Below are positions 53,999 to 64,000 of a stretch of DNA of 64,000 bases, piece after piece. The stretch is from Plectosphaerella cucumerina. Lineage: Eukaryota; Ascomycota; Sordariomycetes; Glomerellales; Plectosphaerellaceae. The translations under genes and the position numbers were made by a program. The notes under the pieces were generated by a model. The model made no database searches. It was not told the DNA's origin and worked only from the letters and a program-made list of their open reading frames with translations. Every line of letters starts with the position of its first letter. The stretch's first letter is position 1. The stretch lies in the NCBI GenBank assembly GCA_020746995.1, contig JAGPXD010000001.1, positions 4,464,001-4,528,000 of the forward strand. Reading direction: 5' to 3'.

Positions 53999-56195
53999 CG
54001 TCGGATTTTGGGTATTAGCCACGCGCGGTGCTGGGCGTGGTTGTCGTTCGTAGCTTGCCTTGGTCGGGCTGTTGATGTATGAACGACGAGGGATGTATCG
54101 GGGTTATGCCGTGCGCAGAGCCGGAAAAAGAGTAGTGACAAGGCGATGACGACCGTGGTCGTGGGTCAAAGTGGTCAGGTGGTTTCGCAAGCTACCACAG
54201 GATGTCTCAAGGCGGAAGATGAGGCTATTAGATAGGTCTTGGGCGACGGTCGGTTTGCAGTCGCGGCAGCGGGGTTCGGGTCTCGACACGGTGTCTGATC
54301 AATAGAGATTCGTCGCTGGGAGATGACTGGGCGTTGTAGAGGGTGACGTGGAGGCCAGGCTGTCCGGAGGGGCCTAGTCGCTGAGGGACATAACTCGTGG
54401 TGACGATGCGAGAGGAGAGAGCAAGCGGCGCGGGCAGGTTGCAGTCTCGACGGGCTGGCTGTGTCATGAGAATGGCGGGGCAGCGCCCAAAAGAGTTGAT
54501 GTCACGCTTCAGCGGGAGCACCTGCGCCTGCCTCCGGAGCACACGGACCTCTGACTGAACTGTTGCCTTGCCAGACCTAATCGGGAATAGCTCGCCCCAG
54601 CAGCATGTAGGTACCGTCGTGCAACACGGCGGACCATTGCTGCCTTCAAGATGGAAGGATGGACATTTGAGGATAACGTGGCATGGTGGTGTTCGGTATG
54701 AAAGGGAAGCATTCAATGTGCTGATTTCTACATTCAGAGATAATTAGGTATACTGAGTCAAGTGGAGATGATCCTTCTGGCGCTGGCGTGTACCTCGGGG
54801 CATCATAAATCAGAAAGCTGTGTACCTACCGATATGAGGCAGTTAGGCGATGTCGATGTCACATCACTCTTCGCCGGAAGAAGCTGAGGAAGAGTACTTA
54901 GACGCCATGGACAAGAAGCAACCCACAGCTTGATGTCACTTGGCGTATTGCAAGACGCGGATACCGAAGCATTTTGTCTTCAGAACAGATGCTCTGTTAT
55001 TTGATCCTCCTCAACGTCGTTCGATGGGCTAGCAGAAAGGGTAGCCTTTCGGCGGATGAAACTCGATGGACTGGAGTGCCTAGACCAGCCAGCACCCATC
55101 AATAAGAGCAATCAAGCAATTCAAGCATGAAAGACACTGTTTCCCTACCAAACACTGTAGCGGGTCTGGAGGTACTGAACAGCTCCAGGTGGTTATCAGA
55201 AGCCCTGCCGTTTGACCAACCTCCCCTGGTACAGTCCTGCAATGCCGTAGGTCAATCGCTGCAGTCTTAGGTCGCGTGACGGTGCAGTGCTCACAGTCCC
55301 GGTCTGTTCGATCTGCCCTCGGTGGCTGGGACTGCCTCTGCCAGAAGACGGGAACATGTTCTATGTTTTAAGGAAGGTGACAAACCAGGTTTCCGACAAC
55401 AACTTACGTACAAACATCGAGAATAATCCCCAGCTGCCTGGGAGCTCACAAAAACACCCCTCTCTTTCCTGTTGAGCGATGTGAATAGTGTAAAAAGGCA
55501 GCAGGGTACACCTGGAGAAGACCCTTGCGCCTCGTCCCGCCAAATCCGCACATTGAGCCAATCACCAGACGCTCTCCTCCAGTGCCGGCCCCTGCGCACT
55601 GATCTCGGTCCAAGGTGAAGCTGGAGCCCCACTTGGTGCGGCTCCGGGGCATTCGCGGGTCGCTCTGACCACTGGCGGCGAGCTCCCGGCCCCAGCCATC
55701 CACTCCTGCTGCTCCATCGCAACTGCCAACCTGCACTTCATCCCGAACACGCCTCCGACCACCACGACTCGACTCCCGCCCTCCGCGCCCTCGTCTTCGT
55801 CCACCACAGCAAGGCCCGAGCCCTCCTCATTCCATCTCCGAAATTAGGGCGTCACCAGCGTACAGAACATACCCTTCTTTTCCATTGTTTCCTGGGAGCC
55901 AGACACTCTTTGTGATCCCCAGGCTCCTCTCAAATACAAGAGCCCAGGCTGTGGACCCTGCTCCCCACCGCTCTTCTCGCTGCCGGGGCCTCGATAACGG
56001 CCCATCCAACACCAGACTTGACGACATCTCTACAAGATATCCAATACCCCGAATCCGGAAGGGCTGCCGAGTCGCTCGGCCAGCATCATACCTACCTTCC
56101 CATCATCCGCCGTTACCGCTCTCGATATCCATCACCGCGAGAACCAGAAGTCGTGACGAACCCGGTTCGGAGTCGTGCTGCAGGGAGGAGGAAGC
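53999..56195. other. Long intergenic region
   Basis: About 2.2 kb with no supported gene. The 54700-55400 part is less GC-rich and open frames are short. The last 350 bases are a CT-rich leader of the F-box gene. Confidence 0.45.
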
Positions 56196-59033
56196 ATGAG
56201 CTCGCAGAACAACCCCTCAACAATGGAGTCATCCGTGGAACTGGCCGGCGGGCAGCAGAACAATAACGGCCAGCAAAAAGCCGATGCCCCATCCATCATC
56301 CCGCCGCCCGCTGTTCAGCCGACCGACCACAAGCAAGAAGATCAACGGCCCATGTCGCCTGCGAATGACTCTGCATCCGCAGTCAACCCCTCGCGCGAAG
56401 ATCCAGCCGTCGCTCTCCGCAAGCTGCTTAAAGGGAAAGAACACGAATGGAGCGCCGCCATCTCAAGGAAACAGGGCAAGCTGACGCTCCTGGAGCTGCC
56501 GCTTGACATCCTTAGAATGGTTGTCTCCGAGGTGCGTCTTGGCTCCACACTGCTGCAGCGAAGAGATTACCCCCTGCTAACATACGATTAGATCACACAC
56601 ACCAACGACCTCTCAGCTCTCGCCCTGACAAACTCGACTCTATACAACCTTGCCGTGCCGCACATATACTCTCGCTTCGACATTGTGTGGCCAGACGCCA
56701 CACAGTTGACACAGTCCGACTCTAAGAACGTCGACGCCCTCACCTATGGCCTTTCCACACTATGCCTGGGCAACTCATTTGCCTACCGAGCACAGAAGAT
56801 GTTCTTCTCCCGGCCCCCTGGCAACGGCCGTGGCGCGATGCGACGGCTGCTCAACGACCATGCCAGCTACATCAAGAAGTTCTCCCTGGGAAACGGTCCT
56901 GACGACTGGGTCGCCGAGTACATGATTAATAAGGAAAGCGGAAAGATGCTTGGTACCCTTGTCGCCCTCGCCGTTGCCAAGATGACCAACCTGGAGACTT
57001 TCGTCTGGGACATGCCGACAGGCGTGCTGGCGGATATCTTCATGGCACTGGCGTCCATCGGCGACGCCAAGAACAACGACGCCGATGAAGACGACGATTC
57101 AAAGCTGCAACGGGTCTGGGTCAGGTGGCATGACAACTACTCTGAGGGTTCAGCTTCGGCCACGGCGACGCCCTCTCCAGCGGACGCTCACGGCATTTCC
57201 TTCAACGGTGCTACCATGACCCCGATCGGGTACCTGGTGCCCTCGACGACAACCCACCCTCGCCCACCACCTCCCTTCTCGTACGCGGAATCGAGGGTGG
57301 AATACCCGACCTTCAGCGTCCTGCCATCGCTGAAAAGCCTCTCGGTGCTTGACATCGACGAGCTCTCTTATCTCGACGAGATGGCTTTGGCGATTGCGAG
57401 CTCCAAAGACAAGCTGGAGGAGCTGCGAGTCGGCATCTCACAAAAGGCCTCCCAGAGAGGTTTCGTCCAGCCTTGGGACGGGCCCAACCTACACCAGGTC
57501 GACCACAACGCCAGGTGGCCCGGTGAAAACACGATTGGAGACCGGAGACTGGGTGGTGTGCTGGGCGTTCTCGTCGGCAGGATCTTCGATATCCGTAAGA
57601 AGACCCACTCCAAGTCGAAGTCAATAGTGTCCGACACCACCGTGGCACCAGAGTCGGTCACAGTTGCGTCGTCATCAGAGCCTCCACCGACCGCTGCCGT
57701 TGAGAGTAACGGACTCGACGCAGAAGACACCGGCCCGAGCCTAGAAGGCAGCCAGCCGACTCTGGATTCCGCTGCCGCGACCGATGAGGAGGCTGCAGCC
57801 TCCGTACTCGACGCCCCGCCCATAGTTGAAGCGGGGACTTCGGTTACAGTCGACAGTACGGCGCCATTGGCACCGAAACAGCAGGATTCGACCCCGTCAA
57901 CAGGCGAAAGAAGGCGGCTCGACCACAAGCTCCGACTCAAGACCCTCGAGATGGAGCGTGTGCCAATCTCGGTCCACGTTTGTGTCAAAGCCTTTGACTG
58001 GACGGTGTTGACCAGTCTTACGATTCTGGAGTGTGCCCAGAGTGATGCCCTGTGGAAGGCTCTGAGGAAGCAATTCCAGCCCACTTCCTCCACCCACGGC
58101 AATCATTCCAGCAAGCACTCTTCCGGTTTCCATCATTATTCGCTTGCCCTCAAGAAGATTCATACGGACAGGGCGTCGGTGTCACTAATTAATTTCCTGA
58201 AGGAAACATTGGCACCCAACTCTCTGGAGGTCTTGTTCCTGCAAGAGCGTAGGCCGTCTCTTCCGCCGGTCACGATCGACCAGATTTTCAAGGGACCGAT
58301 CAAGAGGCATCGATCAAGCCTTCAAAAAGTCCTGCTGGACAGCTCCGAATATAGACCGCCGGGTGCATCGATTCCCGAAAGCTATCGCTGGCTGAACTGG
58401 ACGGCGACCACAGAGATGATTCTCTACATGACGAGCGGTCGCATGCGCAACCTTAAGGAGCTGTCCATCTGCATGCACTACAGAGACTGGCATCCATTCC
58501 TCCAGAGACTTCCGAATATGCCGCATCTACGGTCTTTGCACCTGCCCAAGATAGCAGACCACGTCTCGAACAGCGACCCTAAGGAGTTGGCGCTGCAGAT
58601 TGTTGATATTATCACCCTGCGCCCCGAGATTCAGCTCTGTTACGTTGGTATCATGAAGAAGTGCTTCGAGATCCTGGAGACTAAGCTGCCCGACAGCATG
58701 ACGGGGGCCTTTTCTTCGGCGCAAGGAAACAGTCACTCAGGGGCAGAGGAGGAAGAGGAGGAGGACGACGAAGACAGCGATGACGACGGAAGCGTCGATA
58801 CCTCCGACGACGAAGGAGAAGAACAAGACATGGACGGTGAAGAGGATGATGTCCTCAGCAGCGCCGACATGGCCGAGGACGACGATGTGTCCGTCGTTGA
58901 TACTGCCTCGGAGGCAGACTCCTTCCAGGAGACAGACGAGACCGGTGGCGGCATGGCTCGCCTGCGAGTTCGGGAGATCCTGTTCTATGACGACCGCGTC
59001 GCCATCTTCAAGGCGCGCCATGGCAGGCTCTAG
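56196..59033 (+). CDS. F-box domain protein, large
   Basis: Two exons, 56196-56531 and 56592-59033, giving 925 residues. An F-box-like motif (TLLELPLDILRMVVSEITHT, then NDLSALALTNSTLYNLAVPH) at about 98-138 spans the splice junction, and IYSRFDIVW follows as in fungal F-box/LRR-like proteins. The rest is weakly repetitive Leu-rich helices with long disordered, Ser/Thr/Glu-rich inserts (about 305-440). The tail is highly acidic (EEEEEDDEDSDDDGSVDTSD) and ends in a folded piece, RVREILFYDDRVAIFKARHG. F-box proteins are substrate adaptors of SCF ubiquitin ligases through Skp1; the substrate here is unknown. Confidence 0.85.
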
Positions 59034-61242
59034 CACGGCTGCGAGGAAGCAGAAGTGCACTACAGACGGCACAAGGTTCTTCTCCCGGACGACGACGCGA
59101 TGTTTGGGGTATTTTAAAAGCCTACGGAGTGTTTTTGGCGCACGAAGCTGCTAGAGTGCCTGAATGGGCAACTTGGTTACACAAAGCATCACTTGGGCAT
59201 CTCCACACAGATGTCAGCGATACCCCACGGCAGAGGAATAAGGGATTGGGCTGGGCTGGGCTGGGCTGGGCTTGGGCATGGAGTTGGGAGTCTCACCACT
59301 TTTGGGGCCCGTAGATCTCGAGGCAGGTACCAAGACAGCGACGGCGAAAATCAGCGAATGGTAATCGATCATGTCCATTGCACGTGAGGTTGTTCATGTC
59401 TCCAGCTTGTTTGTCTAGTACTGCTCCTTGGCACAGGTGGTCGTCAGGGCCATCTGACGAGCAGGCCGACTGACGAAGCACTCAAGTCGAGACATAGTAG
59501 GTACAAAAAGGGGGGTAGAACTGATTACAGTCCAGATTTAAATGCCCATCCGTCTTCAGAGGTCTTCTTCTTCTTCTCAAGCTCACCGCTAGGTCTCAGC
59601 ACCGTGGTTAGACTGGGTTTCAATCCCGGGGCTCCATTGCCGGAGCGGAGGATTCAGGAACGATCGAGACTATGAGACAACCGCGTCTGCCGATGCCGTG
59701 CGGGAAAGTCAAGGTGCGGCAGGATGCGCGCTGCGGCTGCGTACACATACATGCCTTTGTGGGTAGGTACTTAAACCATTTTCCTCCCTTTCCTGGTAGA
59801 GTTGGGTGTTGGCATATCAAAGTACAACATCTTAGAGCGCCGTACACGGTGAAATTTCCTGGTCATATACCGTGGACAGTAACCCGAGCCTCCCGGGTTC
59901 GAACCCCGGGTTCGTCCAACTCGTTTTGCGTTGTTGACCCGCCCAACACATGATGCAGGATGCATTTGGGTTTTTGATTCACTGGCACTGACCCTCCAAT
60001 GTGCAGCAGTATACGCCGCCCCTTGGCCACATACTCTCACTCACATCCCGCGCTTCACTTGCGTCACTCTGCTGGCTAAAAAATCGTCACCAAGACTATT
60101 CCAGGTCTCTTTTCAGGTCCACTGGCCTTGAATCAACAGGGGGAGACTATGAGGACGGCATCACTGCTTGATGACGTTGACAGTGTAGCTCCGGTGACGT
60201 GCGAGCCGGTACATCACCTTGGACAGACAACAAGAGGGGAAACCCCGTTGGCCAGCACGTACCCCTTTCCAGAGCAGCAACCGTCCCTTCTCGTGCGTCA
60301 GTGCGGCACAGCAAGCCCTCGCGGGACGGCTAGTGATGGTGTCCATGGTGTGTGGTCCCACACCCACTCGCCCCCCCTTTTCTTCCTGCCTGGAATCTCC
60401 CAGCCTGCTTCTGGCCTGGGCCCTGCATGTCCCGCTGCCGGGAGGGTGTCAGAGAGGGGTGCTCTGGTGGAGGGGAGTGGGATATGGATGCAGGAGGGCA
60501 CGCTTGGGGAGGGGGGTGGCCGGACGGGATGGCGGTGTGTTCCGCGTCCCGGCACCGCTGTAGGACTCTCGGGATCTCTTCCTGCCGCTGCAGGTTGGTT
60601 CTTCTTCATGGCATCTTCGGGAGGTCGCCGAAGAGGACTCGAGTGTCCTAGACGCAGATCTGAGGAGGAGAGAGGCCTCATGGGGAGGCTATTCTGGGCT
60701 CAGGGTGCAGTTCGTAATGGCCCCCCGGCAGTCTCTGTCCGTCACTTCCCAAACGGAGACGGGAACGGTTGCCCAGACGTGAGCGGGATAATGGCTTAGC
60801 TCTTTGGGGGCCAGACGGTGGAGAGAGTGAGTCGAGGAGGAGAAGGGGGGAAAGCTGGCAGGATTGTGATCCCGGCATCTCTCTCGCCTCGAGGCATCTG
60901 AGTGGGCGAGGAACGCCCAGAGCATATGCACGAACAAGAAGGAACGGGGTCTCGTTACAAAGGTCTGTGTCTATTCTTCCTTGTCTTGGGCGGCAGATGG
61001 CGGGGACCTGGCCCGGCTATCTCGTGGAGGGGTGCTTGTGAACATGGCATGATGTGCTGCTATGATTTGAACGGCGGCAGTGGCGAGAACGCCCTCGGGC
61101 ATGTGGCCGAGGCACCAGCAAGGGAGTCTGCAGATAGCTAGCACACTGAAGCAGCCGAGGCATCACTGATGGGGGGTGTTCTTGCCGGAAGCACCCGAGG
61201 CTTCTCACATCATACTTGCTTGGGCTGCGATGCTCTCGCGAA
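59034..61242. other. Gene-poor region with simple repeat and tRNA-arm-like sequences
   Basis: About 2.2 kb without a supported gene. It has a GGGCT pentanucleotide run at about 59247-59272 and two tRNA T-arm/B-box-like sequences near 59613-59638 and 59890-59920. Plus-strand frames such as 60128-60799 lack domains and natural starts. Confidence 0.4.
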
Positions 61243-61747
61243 ATGAACCCATTTGTTTGTGATTTACAATATGACACGGAAGCAGACGCAAACTTTGCTG
61301 CCCATGTGCTGGTCCACTGCCCAGCTTGTAACTACTGGGTCAGTGATGATGCACTTGCATACTTGTACGAATATGCGAACATTTCCGACATCAAACGAGA
61401 GTCACAACAGACGCCGGAGCCGCACCACGGCCAGCACCACTCAGAGCTGCCATCTGTTTGGAAACAGGCTGTGCTGGATACGCGCGAGGTGAGAAGCGCG
61501 AGCTGCCCCTCAATCAGCACCTGTCGCGCTTGTTAATCCCAGGCGATCGTTTCCACGAAGCCTCCACAGCGGCAGTCGATCACGATGCGTGCACAGAGCC
61601 GTAGGAGCCGGCATCGAGTCAGTCTCGCGTTTCTTCCTTCGACCCCTCCAATGTGGCATCTGGGGAAGCTCCCAGGACCCCAGCAACCAGCTCCAGTGAG
61701 ACGGACCGAAATCAGGGGGCCCCGGGGACGTGTTGCTATACTAAGAA
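61243..61747 (+). CDS. Possible small two-exon gene (weak)
   Basis: Tentative: exon 61243-61488 starts MNPFVCDLQYDTEADANFAA, contains CPACNYWVSDDALAYLYEYA (a Cys pair and an amphipathic helix) and ends at a GTGAGA donor. Joining to an acceptor at 61542 keeps the frame open to a stop near 61747, giving about 151 residues. The first exon looks protein-like; the second is Arg/Pro-rich and doubtful. No family recognised, and the ATG context is unremarkable. It could be a relic. Confidence 0.28.
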
Positions 61748-64000
61748 ACAGTTGAAGGCGGCCAAGCCTCCCTTCAGGACGGGTCCGAGGGTCCGATGCA
61801 ACCTCGACAGCGAGCGGGGATGGCGGCGGATGGGGGACCTTAGGGGGGCACCCCTGCTCACCGCGAAATTGGGGAGGGTCCTAGAGACGGCCGGATCGAC
61901 GCCGACGGGCAACAATGGCCTCATCACTTGCTTCTTCGGTCCCGTTGGAAATGAAGGCAATCCGGGCACGGGACATTTCGCGGAGTCTCGGTGTTCCACG
62001 GCGACGGCGCGATCAACACCTTGCCGTCCAAGAATAACCACATCTTCGCGACTCGGCCAAGGCAAGGAAGGCCGGAGGTTTTGGGAGCCGTGGCCGCAGT
62101 AGCGCGATCAGGGCAGTGCTGACAGCATGCCGGACCCCAGGCGCGCCTACTCCTACGAAGAGGAGACGCGCCCGCCATTTGCTGCCCGACAGGTTGTCCT
62201 GGCAAGGCTGAGGCTGTGGCCTCTGGACAGCTTGGGGGCCAGTGAGCGGGCCGGGCCCGATAGACGACGGATAGACGACGGTGACGTCGAGAAATGTTCT
62301 CTGGAGGTGACACTCGGTCCACAAAGGGCGGCGATCTGACAGACCCGGGTTTGGCTGACCGAGCTACTGGGCACGGACGAGCTGCCGTTTTGAAGGCGAG
62401 GCACAGTTGCTGCAGCGAAACATCGGTTGTCTGTTCCCGTGTTGATCATCTGTCGCGTCATCTGATCTCTTTGCGGCCCTCTGAGAACCGAGGACATACC
62501 GAGCTGTGTGCTCTGTGAGCTCTTGGAACCACGGCCTCGGTCTTCATGTGCCGCAAAGCCAGCATGTGGGTATCTGCTAGTAACGTGCGAAGATCAAAAC
62601 ACCAGCCAAAAGACTGGCGCCTCGGCAGGGCAGAGCCGAGATGCAGGTGGGTAGCACGATGAATGAGCTTGCACCCACATGAACATCAGCATGTGGGTTG
62701 AGAGTCCGAGACATCTGACAGCGTGGACGCACGTACCCGGTGGCCGGTCGCACGAGGTCGCCGTCGAGACGCAAAAGGCGGGAGGCGGAACTTTTCGAGT
62801 CGGTGGGGTTAACAAATCTCGGTGGTAGTCTGGTAGCGCAAGCTTCTGGTGTTTCCCAGGGGTGGCAGGCAAGGCAGGGTGGACCAGGCGGGCTGTGTTA
62901 GACGCGGAAACAGTGGCTTCCGGGACGCCATACCGCCGGCCCCTTGTTTGGTAGGCCGAGTACCCATAAACACTCAGGGAAGAAGAGAGACCCTGGCGGG
63001 GTGAAAACACCGCAGATTGAAAGTCAGGCCTGTCTGATTGCTGCTCGCGATTGGGCCGCGAAGAAGACCTTTGGCGACCAAAAACACGCGACGTTCTGTC
63101 GCAAGAAGCACGTGTGATCCATGAGCAGTGTATCTGTCGATAGAAATCTTGCCTGGTTCTCGAAATGGCGACGAGGAGGCTGAAGGGGCGGCGCTTGACG
63201 CGGTTAAAATGCTGTGTACGATACGGACAGAGCGCAGCGCATCTCGGCTGAGCTGAGATCCATTTCTGGAGGCGCGCGCATCACATCCCAAGCATGACTC
63301 GAAGGCGCAGCGCAACAAGACAGCTCGGCTTCCCAAAACAAGGGCGTGGGGACGAAGGTGGCGATGCTTCTTGATACAGCAGAGACAGGTCTCTACACTT
63401 CCCAGAGGGACCCATGTATTTTGTTTTGTATAGGCATGGATGGACAGACAAGGCTGGAAATGAGTGAGACTGGTTGACAGAAACCGGCGTTTGGAAAGGC
63501 GAGGTCGGAACCGTCTGGTCGGGCAACTTGCAGAAGTTCAGTTGGTACTTTTGTGGCCAAGGCCCCCAAAGACCATGATCCTTGGGCCATGTCCACTTCC
63601 ACTGTACAGGCTGGACATTGGACACTCGGGGGCCAGAGGGTGGTGATCCGGTCGAAAGCCGGTCAAGCCCCGTCGCCGGTGAAGGACGGGTGACATGCAG
63701 AAACCATTGTCGGGCGCCTTGGCGAGGTCACCGTGCTCGACAACGGGCGCGTGGTAGCGGTAAGTAAGCACTTGTTGCTGGACCTAACCTGGGAGGGCAA
63801 GTGCCTCTGGAGCTCTCCCAGCATGTCAGGGCTCGACAGGTTGCGGTTCCCGTTGCGGTCCTGTTCGGTTCATCGGTAAATCGAGCACGGCCCCGGAAGA
63901 ATGGGTGTTGTTGAAGCGTCGCCCCCACTGAGCGGCACGATGCTGGAGCTGTCCGGTCGGGGCCTGGAGTCCGTGGCCCGTGGCCCGTGGCCTAGGGGGG
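61748..64000. other. Right-edge region, no gene seen
   Basis: About 2.25 kb in which open frames on both strands are short, mutually overlapping and without recognisable domains. No tandem repeat, transposon ends or AT-rich RIP-like block was noticed by eye. Confidence 0.4.

Noticed and set aside
59881..59925. tRNA gene at the TTCGAAC arm
   Set aside because: Only the T-arm matches; no complementary 5' acceptor strand or anticodon arm was found upstream on either strand.
60128..60799. 223-codon plus-strand frame in the right-hand region
   Set aside because: Low-complexity composition, several competing frames over the same bases, no domain or splice support.
1..64000. CRISPR arrays, bacterial operons, transposon terminal repeats
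   Set aside because: The window is fungal nuclear DNA with spliced genes; no regularly spaced repeats or transposase-like frames were seen.

Overview
The window looks like nuclear DNA of a filamentous ascomycete (Pezizomycotina, most likely Sordariomycetes). Genes are compact, with short introns of about 45-95 bases carrying GTNNGT donors and CAG/TAG acceptors. Coding regions are GC-rich, genes are not in operons, and the families are typical of these fungi: a bZIP-DUF3425 regulator, CYP51, a CHORD-CS protein, verprolin, PKR1 and a DIT1/TauD isocyanide synthase. I cannot name the genus from sequence alone. Splice sites below were chosen by hand so that exon phases match and family motifs stay continuous; none was tested against transcripts.

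Layout. 0.5-3.7 kb: a flavoprotein dehydrogenase followed by a bZIP regulator. 4.8-6.6 kb: sterol 14-alpha-demethylase (CYP51). 7-9.7 kb: a DUF3074-like protein and an unknown coiled-coil protein. 10.3-15.8 kb: housekeeping genes (TAF7, mitoribosomal mL54, a small complex I subunit, a nucleolin-like protein). 17.5-20.9 kb: a single-pass membrane protein with a possible Atg8-binding motif, then verprolin. 22.1-29.3 kb: the most notable block, a putative secondary-metabolite cluster with an isocyanide synthase-TauD dioxygenase fusion divergent from an FAD monooxygenase and an MFS exporter, plus a small membrane protein convergent with the synthase. 30-41.2 kb: a mitochondrial-type membrane protein, a four-TM protein, CHORD-CS protein, glutaredoxin-like protein, RPB7 and MPO1. 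42-47.4 kb: a Cys-rich unknown, a secreted Gly-rich repeat protein and a small membrane protein. 48.1-54 kb: HIS1, a sucrose/GPH-type transporter and PKR1. 56.2-59 kb: a large F-box protein. 59-64 kb is almost empty of recognisable genes.

How the genes work together: most neighbours are independent. The exception is the 22.6-29.3 kb block, whose enzyme, tailoring oxygenase and exporter fit a small biosynthetic pathway for an isocyanide-derived metabolite. The flavoprotein/bZIP pair at the left end could be a regulator next to its target, but this is only suggested by proximity.
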